64,000 nt of DNA from Methylonatrum sp040877625 (lineage in GTDB: Bacteria; Pseudomonadota; Gammaproteobacteria; Nitrococcales; Aquisalimonadaceae), in the NCBI GenBank assembly GCA_040877625.1, contig JBBDNK010000034.1, forward strand, positions 186,001-250,000, in the 5' to 3' direction. This document shows positions 15,447 to 23,903 of the stretch, piece by piece. The notes under the pieces were generated by a model. The model saw nothing but the letters and a program-made list of their open reading frames with translations, did no database searches and was not told where the DNA came from. The stretch's first letter is position 1; each line of letters opens with the position of its first letter. The translations under genes and the position numbers were made by a program.

Positions 15447-17245
15447 TCCTCTCTGCTCTAAACGATTACTACCATCGACTAACCGAACGGGAAGCGGTTT
15501 CGTCTTTTGGCTTCAGTCAGGAGAAAATCAGCTATGCGCTTGTACTGTCCGCCGAGGGGAAGCTGGTGGACGTGCAGGACATCCGTGATAACTCCGGGAA
15601 GAAGCCTTTGCCGAAGAGTCTTCGTGTGCCGCAGGCTCCGAAGCGTTCTGTAAACATCGCCTCTTGTCTGTTCTGGGATAAGACGAGCTATGTGCTAGGT
15701 GCCACAGCCAAGTCTGAAGAAAAAGCGGAAAAGCGAACACCTCTGGAACACCAAAATTTCAAAGATCTGCATCGGCAATGGCTGGCTGGTGAGACGGATA
15801 CCGGGCTACAGGCGCTGCTGGCTTTTCTCGATAACTGGTCCCCAGAGCATTTCGTTCCGCCACTGTTCAACGAAGAAATGCTAGACACCCACCTCGTGTT
15901 CCGGCTGGACGGTGAACAGGAATATTTGCACCAGCGACCTGCTGCGCGTGCCGTGCGTGCCCGGATGTTGGCTGGCAGTGAAGGAAGCGAAGGATTCTGT
16001 CTGGTCAGCGGGGAACAATTTCCACTAGCCCGACTGCATCCGCCAATTAAAGGTGTGAACGGCGCCCAGAGTTCCGGTGCCTCCATCGTGTCTTTTAATC
16101 AGTATGCCTTTAACTCCTACGGGAAGAGTCAGGGCGAGAATGCGCCGGTTTCCGGACATGTCGCTTTCGCGTACACCACAGTTTTGAACCATCTCTTGCG
16201 CCGAGATGAGCATAATCGCCAGCGTCTGCAGGTAGGCGACGCCACTGTGGTTTTCTGGGCTGTGGCGAGAACGCCGGAGCAAGCGTCGGAAGCAGAATCC
16301 GTATTCGCCGATCTGTTCAATCCGCCGACCGACGATGTGCAGGAAACGGCAAAGCTGCGTACCGTTCTTGACGCAGTGGCGAAAGGTCGCCCCCTACATG
16401 AGTTAGAGCTTCGTCTGGACGAAGGAACGCAACTCTATGTGCTGGGGCTAGCTCCCAATGCATCACGGCTGTCGATCCGCTTCTGGCAGACCGGAAGCCT
16501 GGAGTTCTTCGCTCGGCGCTTGGCTGAGCACTACCAGGATTTGAATCTGGAGCCCAAGCCGTGGAAAACCGAACCAGCGATCTGGCGATTGCTCTATGCA
16601 ACGGCTCCCAGCCGTAATGGCAAAGCCAAGGCAGACGATATCCTGCCCCAACTGGCCGGTGAAATGACCCGCGCCATTCTTACCGGCGGGCGCTACCCGC
16701 GCAGTCTATTGGCCAATGTGATCATGCGTATGCGAGCCGACGGGGATATCTCCGGGGTACGCGTGGCGTTGTGCAAAGGGGTCTTGGCGCGTGAACGGCG
16801 CCTGGGCGTTAAAGGAATCAACGAGGAGGTTCCCATGAGTCTCGATAAGGAAGCAAGCAATCCTGGCTATCGCCTGGGCAGGCTGTTCGCCGTACTGGAA
16901 AGTGCCCAGCGCAATGCCCTGGGAATACAAGTTAATGCCACCATTCGCGACCGTTACTACGGTGCGGCTTCAGCGACGCCCGCAACCGTATTCCCCATGC
17001 TGTTGCGCAATACACAGAATCACCTGGCCAAGTTGCGCAAGGAGAAGCCCGGGCTGGCACTGACGCTGGAACGTGAGGTTGGGGAAATCATCGATGGGCT
17101 GGAAAGCCATTTCCCGCGCAGCCTGCGCATTGAGGAACAAGGCCGCTTCGCTATCGGCTACTACCACCAGTCTCAGGCACGTTTCAGCCGCAGCGGCGAA
17201 AAGAGCGACGCCCCGGAAACTGAGCAAGAAGAGCAAGGAGAGTAA
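15443..17245 (+). CDS. cas8c: Type I-C Cascade large subunit Cas8c (Csd1)
   Basis: A 600-residue large subunit that recognises the PAM and helps open target DNA in the type I-C effector complex. The N-terminus (MILSALNDYYHRL) and overall length are typical of Csd1. Its ATG overlaps the cas5c stop (ATGA), so its translation is coupled to that gene; termination at the cas5c amber codon could lower expression of this gene unless ribosomes restart downstream. The 3-prime quarter contains an internal ribosome-binding site and in-frame start for the small subunit Cas11c. No frameshift or stop is seen. Confidence 0.95.
   Translation: MILSALNDYYHRLTEREAVSSFGFSQEKISYALVLSAEGKLVDVQDIRDNSGKKPLPKSLRVPQAPKRSVNIASCLFWDKTSYVLGATAKSEEKAEKRTPLEHQNFKDLHRQWLAGETDTGLQALLAFLDNWSPEHFVPPLFNEEMLDTHLVFRLDGEQEYLHQRPAARAVRARMLAGSEGSEGFCLVSGEQFPLARLHPPIKGVNGAQSSGASIVSFNQYAFNSYGKSQGENAPVSGHVAFAYTTVLNHLLRRDEHNRQRLQVGDATVVFWAVARTPEQASEAESVFADLFNPPTDDVQETAKLRTVLDAVAKGRPLHELELRLDEGTQLYVLGLAPNASRLSIRFWQTGSLEFFARRLAEHYQDLNLEPKPWKTEPAIWRLLYATAPSRNGKAKADDILPQLAGEMTRAILTGGRYPRSLLANVIMRMRADGDISGVRVALCKGVLARERRLGVKGINEEVPMSLDKEASNPGYRLGRLFAVLESAQRNALGIQVNATIRDRYYGAASATPATVFPMLLRNTQNHLAKLRKEKPGLALTLEREVGEIIDGLESHFPRSLRIEEQGRFAIGYYHQSQARFSRSGEKSDAPETEQEEQGE
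16835..17245 (+). CDS. cas11c: Cas11c small subunit, internal translation product of cas8c
   Basis: Within cas8c and in the same frame, GAGGAGG at 16823-16829 precedes ATG 16835 by 5 bases. Translation from here gives 136 residues starting MSLDKEASNPGYRLGRLF, the position and sequence type at which the type I-C small subunit is known to start in Desulfovibrio and other I-C systems. Cas11c lines the belly of Cascade and stabilises the target strand. The Shine-Dalgarno sequence is stronger than that of many genes here, which makes use as a start credible. Confidence 0.8.
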   Translation: MSLDKEASNPGYRLGRLFAVLESAQRNALGIQVNATIRDRYYGAASATPATVFPMLLRNTQNHLAKLRKEKPGLALTLEREVGEIIDGLESHFPRSLRIEEQGRFAIGYYHQSQARFSRSGEKSDAPETEQEEQGE

Positions 17246-17247
17246 GC

Positions 17248-18141
17248 ATGAGTGCCATCGCTAACCGCTACGAGTTCGTCTATCTGTTTGATGTGACCAA
17301 CGGAAACCCCAATGGCGACCCCGACGCTGGCAACCTGCCGCGCCTGGACCCGGAAACCAATCAGGGATTGGTCACCGACGTTTGCCTAAAGCGCAAAATC
17401 CGTAACTACGTCAGCCTGGAGAAGGAAGGGGCATCCGGTTATGCCATCTACATGCAGGAAAAATCCGTACTGAACAACCAGCATGAACTGGCCTGGAGAG
17501 CGCTGGAAGTTCCTCCGGATGCCAAAGACGGCTACAAGAAACTACCCAAAGACGTTGAAAAAGCCAAGGCGCTGACTGATTGGATGTGCGGTAACTTTTT
17601 TGACGTCCGTTCGTTCGGCGCGGTCATGACTACCAGCGTCAATTGCGGCCAAGTGCGCGGTCCTATTCAAATGGCGTTTGCAGCCTCCATCGATCCCGTC
17701 GTGCCGCTTGAAATCTCGATTACCCGCATGGCGGTGACGACGCAGAAGGAAGCGGAAGACCAAAGTGGCGACAATCGCACCATGGGCCGCAAGCATATCG
17801 TCCCCTATGGGTTATACCGCGCCCATGGCTTTATCTCCGCCAAGCTCGCCGAACGCACCGGCTTCTCCGAGGATGACCTGGAGTTGCTCTGGCGGTCCCT
17901 AATCAACATGTTCGAGCACGATCGCTCCGCCGCCCGTGGCGAAATGGCGGCTCGCAAGCTCATCGTCTTTCGGCATGATCATCCCATGGGTAATGCACCT
18001 GCCCATACCCTATTTGAGCGCGTTGTGGTCGAGCGCGTACAGGGTGACGCGGATACCCCGGCGCGGGTTTTCAAGGACTACAAGATTCATGTGAATCAGG
18101 ACGACTTACCGGATGGTGTGAGCATCGAGAATAGGCTCTAG
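17248..18141 (+). CDS. cas7c: Type I-C Cascade backbone subunit Cas7c (Csd2)
   Basis: A 297-residue RAMP protein that polymerises along the crRNA spacer to form the Cascade backbone. The N-terminal YLFDVTNGNPNGDPDAGN and the later GQVRGPIQ are the hallmark motifs of Csd2/Cas7. AAGGAGAG lies just before the ATG, and the start is 2 bases after the cas8c stop. The frame is intact. Confidence 0.96.
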   Translation: MSAIANRYEFVYLFDVTNGNPNGDPDAGNLPRLDPETNQGLVTDVCLKRKIRNYVSLEKEGASGYAIYMQEKSVLNNQHELAWRALEVPPDAKDGYKKLPKDVEKAKALTDWMCGNFFDVRSFGAVMTTSVNCGQVRGPIQMAFAASIDPVVPLEISITRMAVTTQKEAEDQSGDNRTMGRKHIVPYGLYRAHGFISAKLAERTGFSEDDLELLWRSLINMFEHDRSAARGEMAARKLIVFRHDHPMGNAPAHTLFERVVVERVQGDADTPARVFKDYKIHVNQDDLPDGVSIENRL

Positions 18142-18162
18142 GCCCATACGGAGGGTTGTGCC

Positions 18163-18789
18163 ATGGAAGAGACGGATCACATTCCGTTGTCCGCCCTCCA
18201 GCATTACCTCTATTGCCCCCGTCAATGTGCATTGATCCATGTGGAGCAGCAATGGGCAGAGAACCGGCAAACGGCGGAAGGCGGCCTGTTGCACAAGCGG
18301 GTGGACACCGAAGGCCAGCGCTCCCGGCATGGTTTGCGAACCGTCACGGCCATGCCCTTGCGCTCCGACCGGCTGGGTCTGGTTGGGCTGGCCGATGTGG
18401 TGGAGCTGGATGAGCGTGGGCCGACGCCGAGGGTGACGCCGGTGGAATACAAGCGTGGCCGGCCCAAGCGGCATCGGGCAGATGAAGTCCAGCTTTGCGC
18501 CCAGGCGCTTTGCCTAGAGGAAATGTTCAGCGTCGAGATTGCGTCGGGTGAACTCTACTATGGCAAGACACGCCATCGGACCACCGTGGCGTTTGATCAG
18601 ACGCTCCGCACGTTAACCGAGGATACCGCGCGCGAAACACGGCAGATGATCCTCGGCTTTATTACGCCACCGCCCCGCTACTCGACAAAGCTTTGCGAGC
18701 CCTGTTCGTTACGGGAAATCTGCCAACCACAGCGCCTCAGCCGCAAGGTCAGAGTGCAGGCTTGGCTGAAGCGCCAGTTGGAGGATTAG
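18163..18789 (+). CDS. cas4: CRISPR-associated exonuclease Cas4
   Basis: A 208-residue RecB-like nuclease with an iron-sulfur cluster, which helps Cas1-Cas2 select and trim PAM-containing prespacers. An N-terminal cysteine lies in YLYCPRQC (residues 18 and 22), and the C-terminal cluster CEPCSLREIC supplies the other ligands. The nuclease core contains GLADVVEL and VEYKRGRPK, typical of the family. It sits between cas7c and cas1, 21 bases after cas7c, the usual I-C order. Confidence 0.95.
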   Translation: MEETDHIPLSALQHYLYCPRQCALIHVEQQWAENRQTAEGGLLHKRVDTEGQRSRHGLRTVTAMPLRSDRLGLVGLADVVELDERGPTPRVTPVEYKRGRPKRHRADEVQLCAQALCLEEMFSVEIASGELYYGKTRHRTTVAFDQTLRTLTEDTARETRQMILGFITPPPRYSTKLCEPCSLREICQPQRLSRKVRVQAWLKRQLED

Positions 18790-18793
18790 CCGG

Positions 18794-19837
18794 ATGCGCC
18801 GCCATTTCAATACATTGTATGTCACCACTGAAGGCGCTTGGCTGCGTAAAGATGGTGCCAATGTGGTCATGGAAGTTGATGGCAAAGAGCAAGGACGCGT
18901 GCCGATTCATATGATCGGTGGGTTGGTCTGTATCGGCCGAGCATTGCTTTCCCCGCAACTCATGGGGTTTTGTGCCAAAGAGGGCGTCAGCGTCTGTTTT
19001 CTCGACCGCAACGGGCGTTTTCTTGCGCGTGTAGAAGGCCCTGTATCAGGCAATGTGGTGCTGCGTAAGGAGCAATATCGTCGGAGCGAGCGGCCTGAAG
19101 ACTATGTCGTCATTGTGCGTGGCATCCTGATTGGCAAGGTTCATAACCAACGCGCTGTTATCCGCCGTGCGCTCAGAGACCATGGGGAGGGGATGGAAGA
19201 CGAGATGGAAAGCCGACTACGCCGAGTTGAGACGACGCTGACAGGAGTGATTCGGCGTATTTCATCCGAGGTGGATACCGACCGCCTGCGCGGGATGGAG
19301 GGCGAAGCAGCCAACATCTACTTCGGTGTGTTTGACAATCTGATCAGACACCCGGAGGAACCACGTTTTCGATTTACTGGACGAAGTCGGCGTCCGCCAT
19401 TGGATGAGGTCAATGCCCTGCTGTCCTTTCTCTACACCTTGCTCACACACGATTGCCGTTCGGCGCTCGAATCCGTTGGATTGGATCCGGCTGTGGGTTT
19501 TCTGCACAGGATTCGGCCAGGACGTCCCAGTCTTGCGCTGGACATGCTGGAAGAATTCCGTGCGGTACTGGCCGATCGGCTTGCTTTGTCGCTCATCAAC
19601 CGACGACAACTACGATTGCGCGATTTCGTGACCATGGACAATGGGGCTGTGACGCTGAAGGACGAGCCACGGAAACAGGTCATAAAAGCGTATCAGGAGC
19701 GCAAGCAAACCGAGATCCGGCATCCGTTTCTAGAAGAACGCACCACCGTTGGATTGTTGCCTCAGCTTCAGGCCCAGTTGCTTTCTCGCCATCTGCGCGG
19801 AGATCTGGACGGCTACCCGCCTTTCCTGTGGAAATGA
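18794..19837 (+). CDS. cas1: CRISPR integrase Cas1
   Basis: A 347-residue metal-dependent integrase that inserts new spacers together with Cas2. Likely metal ligands are E169 (MEGEAANIYFG), H238 (VGFLHRIRPG) and D250 (LALDMLEEFR). Length and the C-terminal motif NRRQLRLRDF fit subtype I-C Cas1. It starts 4 bases after the cas4 stop. The frame is intact, so spacer acquisition may still work even if interference does not. Confidence 0.96.
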   Translation: MRRHFNTLYVTTEGAWLRKDGANVVMEVDGKEQGRVPIHMIGGLVCIGRALLSPQLMGFCAKEGVSVCFLDRNGRFLARVEGPVSGNVVLRKEQYRRSERPEDYVVIVRGILIGKVHNQRAVIRRALRDHGEGMEDEMESRLRRVETTLTGVIRRISSEVDTDRLRGMEGEAANIYFGVFDNLIRHPEEPRFRFTGRSRRPPLDEVNALLSFLYTLLTHDCRSALESVGLDPAVGFLHRIRPGRPSLALDMLEEFRAVLADRLALSLINRRQLRLRDFVTMDNGAVTLKDEPRKQVIKAYQERKQTEIRHPFLEERTTVGLLPQLQAQLLSRHLRGDLDGYPPFLWK

Positions 19838-19853
19838 ACGTGAGATCAGGGCA

Positions 19854-20144
19854 ATGATGGTGCTTGTAACTTACGATGTCAGCACGGAAGACCGCAGCGG
19901 CCAACGTCGTCTCCGTCGGGTAGCACGTGCCTGCCTGGATTATGGACAACGTGTTCAGTACTCAGTCTTTGAGATTGAAGTAGATCCCGCACGTTGGGTG
20001 CAGCTTCGGGATCGCCTTTGTCACATCATCAACCCTGAAACGGATAGCTTGCGTTTTTACTTCCTCGGAGCGAACTGGAAGCGGCGTGTTGAACACGTTG
20101 GAGCTAAGCCTGTTACTGACCTATCTGGTCCATTGCTATTCTGA
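19854..20144 (+). CDS. cas2: CRISPR adaptation protein Cas2
   Basis: A 96-residue ferredoxin-fold protein that bridges two Cas1 dimers in the integration complex. VTYDVSTEDRSGQRRLRRVA near the N-terminus contains the conserved Asp; GQRVQYSVFEIE and LRFYFLG follow as in other Cas2 proteins. ATG 19854 gives the standard length, and an AGGG site lies just upstream. Last gene before the leader and array. Confidence 0.95.
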   Translation: MMVLVTYDVSTEDRSGQRRLRRVARACLDYGQRVQYSVFEIEVDPARWVQLRDRLCHIINPETDSLRFYFLGANWKRRVEHVGAKPVTDLSGPLLF

Positions 20145-20323
20145 ACCCGCGAACCCCATGCGAACGTCAATTCCCTGTTTGGTTCGCGCAATCTGTAAGC
20201 CCTTGTCTGATCTTTAAAAATTTGTGATTAGTTCTGAAAAATGGAAACAGAGCCGCGCCTACAAGCGTGGTTCGCGCATTACGACGGATTTCATTTTAAT
20301 TTTCCTCGTGTTATCACTCGACG
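20145..20323 (+). promoter_or_regulatory. CRISPR leader
   Basis: 179 bases between cas2 and the first repeat. AT-rich stretches (CTTTAAAAATTTGTGATTAG and TTTCATTTTAATTTTCC) contrast with the surrounding GC-rich DNA, and GGTTCGCGC occurs twice (about 20180 and 20271). It should contain the array promoter and Cas1-Cas2 docking sequences. This end is taken as leader-proximal because repeats here are uniform while variants gather at the other end, and because cas genes adjoin it. Confidence 0.8.
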
Positions 20324-23220
20324 GTCGCCCCCTCACGGGGGCGTGGATTGAAACACCCGCTCGGACGGGACGATAAAAACCAGCGCGTGTCGCCCCCTCA
20401 CGGGGGCGTGGATTGAAACTTCGCGGCAATCCGCAAGGGCGACACGCCGGCAACGTCGCCCCCTCACGGGGGCGTGGATTGAAACAGTCGGATGCTTGTC
20501 TGCGTCCCACACCAGCCAGTCGCCCCCTCACGGGGGCGTGGATTGAAACGGCTGGCTCGACCCCGTGCCGGTGGTCAACACCTGTCGCCTCCTCACGGGG
20601 GCGTGGATTGAAACAGTTTTCAGGCCGCTTTTCGGCGTTTTGGACAACGTCGCCCCCTCACGGGGGCGTGGATTGAAACGAGAAGAAGGGGACCCGCCAT
20701 GACTGACCCAACCAGTCGCCCCCTCACGGGGGCGTGGATTGAAACATCATCGACTCGGTAGTCGAATCGGGGCACATTGTCGCCCCCTCACGGGGGCGTG
20801 GATTGAAACTGGTGATGGCTTGTCAATATCAACCGCGTATCCTGTCGCCCCCTCACGGGGGCGTGGATTGAAACCTCGGCCCAGGCGTCCAGTTCAAGTC
20901 TGTCAAAGTCGCCCCCTCACGGGGGCGTGGATTGAAACTGAGGTCATAACTTTGACAGCGTGCCACAAAAGTGTCGCCCCCTCACGGGGGCGTGGATTGA
21001 AACTTCCGGGCGTTCTACTGCGCGATGAATCGTCGGGTCGCCCCCTCACGGGGGCGTGGATTGAAACTCTGCAACTACCGGGTTCCAATGCTTACCCCAA
21101 TGTCGCCCCCTCACGGGGGCGTGGATTGAAACCTCCGCCGCCATTATCAGCTCCTCGATCTCCGGGGTCGCCCCCTCACGGGGGCGTGGATTGAAACACT
21201 ACGCGGCTGACATGTATCGCGAGTACAGCGAGTCGCCCCCTCACGGGGGCGTGGATTGAAACTTTTAATTCACTGGTCATGGTTGGTGTCCTTGGGTTGT
21301 CGCCCCCTCACGGGGGCGTGGATTGAAACTTTCTGGCGATCTCGTTGTAGGCCTTGCGGAACCGTCGCCCCCTCACGGGGGCGTGGATTGAAACCGGGCC
21401 TGCACCCAGAGGTTGCAGTGCTTGGTCTTGTCGCCCCCTCACGGGGGCGTGGATTGAAACGTTTTCTCTGGCACGTATGCGCTCAGGGTGATTGTCGCCC
21501 CCTCACGGGGGCGTGGATTGAAACTCCCACTCAGCCGCAACCCTCTGTCGCAGGTCGGGTCGCCCCCTCACGGGGGCGTGGATTGAAACATTTGTCCCTA
21601 TCCGCTTTTTCTCCCACGTTAGGGTCGCCCCCTCACGGGGGCGTGGATTGAAACAGCGCGTCCGGCAACAGTGTCACCCTCGGCGGCGGTCGCCCCCTCA
21701 CGGGGGCGTGGATTGAAACATTAAAGAAAACAAATTTTCGTTATCTCCGCCACCGTCGCCCCCTCACGGGGGCGTGGATTGAAACGCCGTGGACCACTCA
21801 GGCCACGGCGAAATACCGCCGTCGCCCCCTCACGGGGGCGTGGATTGAAACTGTTTCTGGCCGTTGAAAGCACATGGCCGTTCGGTCGCCCCCTCACGGG
21901 GGCGTGGATTGAAACCGGGACTGTTGTGAAACCCACCACCAGGAGAACGGTCGCCCCCTCACGGGGGCGTGGATTGAAACTACGTGCAGCGCTCTACGGC
22001 TACGACGCCGGCTGTCGCCCCCTCACGGGGGCGTGGATTGAAACCATGCTCCACCCCTCAGACCAACCGTTACACCACGTCGCCCCCTCACGGGGGCGTG
22101 GATTGAAACACCAGAAGAATGTGGATCAATGCAGGAAGAACAACGCGTCGCCCTCTCACGGGGGCGTGGATTGAAACAGGTAGCGGGCGCCGGCGGCAAG
22201 CTCCTTGTCCGGTCGCCCCCTCACGGGGGCGTGGATTGAAACAGCTCACCCGGCGTTGTGGGTCCGTGGTCCAAGAGTCGCCCCCTCACGGGGGCGTGGA
22301 TTGAAACTCCTGAACTGGCACCGGTGCATCAAATCCGAGGCGTCGCCCCCTCACGGGGGCGTGGATTGAAACCCTGCCAAGACATCAGCCTCGCCGGGAA
22401 AGGGGCGTCGCCCCCTCACGGGGGCGTGGATTGAAACTGCGTCCGCATCACGCCCGCAGGCGGAAAGACATGTCGCCCCCTCACGGGGGCGTGGATTGAA
22501 ACCAGATCAGCAGCTCCCTGGCCGCTGTCCCTCGACCGTCGCCCCCTCACGGGGGCGTGGATTGAAACGACTGGGTGAGTGCGACCTGCTCAGCAGTGTG
22601 GCGTCGCCCCCTCACGGGGGCGTGGATTGAAACAGAAATACAGCAACCAGTACTTGCGCTACTACCTGGTCGCCCCCTCACGGGGGCGTGGATTGAAACG
22701 ACCCCTCGGCGCTGTCCTCGGCGGCCCCGCGTCGATGTCGCCCCCTCACGGGGGCGTGGATTGAAACCCTATCAACGAAACACTAGCTTAAAACGATTTG
22801 TGTCGCCCCCTCGCGGGGGCGTGGATTGAAACTCCAGGTAGGGGCGCAGGAGCGTCAGGACGCCGTGTCGCCCCCTCACGGGTGCGTGGATTGAAACATA
22901 AGCGGCGCCTGGACCATGCCGGCGTGCGGCTGTCGCCCCCTCACGGGGGCGTGGATTGAAACTCTGCAGTGAAACCGTGATAGCGCCCTGGCTGCCGTCG
23001 CCCCCTCACGGGGGCGTGGATTGAAACAGCATGATGTTGTTGGTGTCGATGAAGTAGCACGTCGCCCCCTCACGGGGGCGTGGATTGAAACGGCAATCTC
23101 GGCCTCGTAATCGCAGGGTTGTTTGGTCGCCCCTCACGGGGGCGTGGATTGAAACAGCCGCATGGACCCGCGCAAGCAATCCGAGACGCGTCGCCCCCTC
23201 ACGGGGGCGTGGATTGAAAC
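20324..23220 (+). CRISPR. Type I-C CRISPR array, 45 repeats and 44 spacers
   Basis: The repeat is 31 bases: it begins GTCGCCCCCTCACGGGGG and ends CGTGGATTGAAAC. CGCCCCC and GGGGGCG form a 7-bp stem around a TCAC loop. Spacers are 33-37 bases, mostly 34. The sequence matches the I-C repeat family and the adjacent cas genes. Five repeats vary: 20584 and 22147 (one C to T each), 22802 (A to G), 22867 (G to T) and 23126 (one C lost, 30 bases). Three of the five lie in the last seven repeats, marking that side as the old, distal end. No duplicate spacers were noticed. Processing to crRNA would need Cas5c, which is amber-interrupted here. Confidence 0.99.
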
Positions 23221-23510
23221 TCGTGATACCGATCCCGATTCACTGGCCGCCGGTCGAGGCCATTGGAAAAGATTCCTTTTCTGTAAGTAGGCCGCTGGAG
23301 GAGATATATGGCGACGGCTACGAAAACCACGTTATGGGTGTGCGGCGAGGAGGCCCCAGCAAACATCCCACGGGAAATCCGCCGGGTAGCGCGCTAGCGA
23401 CTTCTACTAACTTTCAGCATGGAACGATGAAGGCGGTGTACAAAAGGCAGTCCGATGGCACGTGGCGTACTGTCACTCAGTATCCCGAACCGCATCCCAT
23501 GAATGAATAG
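23221..23510 (+). pseudogene. Remnant of a protein C-terminus, possibly a toxin tail
   Basis: Directly after the last repeat an open frame without its own start reads about 96 residues (LEEIYGDGYENH, then GTMKAVYKRQSDGTWRTV and TQYPEPHPMNE) and stops at 23510. It is followed by AGGAG and a small gene, as a toxin tail is followed by its immunity gene. A competing 29-codon frame from ATG 23308, with GGAGGAG upstream, overlaps it, so the region may contain a frameshift. No family recognised; its 5-prime part appears to have been lost where the array now ends. Confidence 0.4.
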
Positions 23511-23518
23511 GAGAGAAA

Positions 23519-23710
23519 ATGCCGAGTTACAATTCAAAGGCCGAATTTCTTGACTGCGTAGGAAGTTATGTTGATATCACCGCTCGTGAGTACGAGATCG
23601 CCACCGGCTGGGACTTCGATACAGAAGATGAGTATCGCGGGCATTTGCGCACGCTGTGGAATATCTTCTATCCAGGTGAAAGTCCTGATGATCACGCTGG
23701 ATGTGCATGA
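23519..23710 (+). CDS. Small hypothetical protein, candidate orphan immunity gene
   Basis: A 63-residue acidic protein (YVDITAREYEIATGWDFD, LRTLWNIFYPG) with AGGAGAG just before its ATG. It follows a toxin-tail-like fragment and precedes the truncated 175-residue paralogue. Size, acidity and position fit a small immunity protein, but nothing in it is diagnostic and the gene may itself be shortened. Confidence 0.45.
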   Translation: MPSYNSKAEFLDCVGSYVDITAREYEIATGWDFDTEDEYRGHLRTLWNIFYPGESPDDHAGCA

Positions 23711-23713
23711 GGC

Positions 23714-23845
23714 ATGGGCAGCGCTAACCAGCGTTTTATCAAGCCACCACTGAGGTTGATCGATCCGGATCACCGCAAGTGGGACGAATGGCTGCTGATA
23801 GAACTGAAGTATGAGGTGGTCCCATATAAATCAGTGTCTTCATAA
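23714..23845 (+). pseudogene. Truncated paralogue of the 175-residue candidate immunity gene
   Basis: 43 codons starting MGSANQRFIKPPLRLIDPDH. This matches the start of the gene at 11192 at 23 of the first 37 residues, with clear nucleotide similarity over about 100 bases. Similarity stops near base 23815 and a TAA closes the frame, so only the N-terminal quarter remains. It shows that DNA related to the toxin-immunity pair once lay on this side of the CRISPR locus too. Confidence 0.8.
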
Positions 23846-23903
23846 TTCGGGTTCGGCGCATCCATTGCGCGAACGGGTCAGTATTTTCCTGGAGATCATG
23901 GGA

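Noticed and set aside
20413..22829. Several open frames of 60-150 codons encoding repeated PLTGAWIET or APSRGRGLK peptides
   Set aside because: They are translations of the CRISPR repeats and spacers, recurring with the array period and without ribosome-binding sites.
23811..23903. N-terminal extension of the aminotransferase from ATG 23811
   Set aside because: The extension overlaps the immunity-gene remnant and has no ribosome site; the protein begins like its family at ATG 23904.
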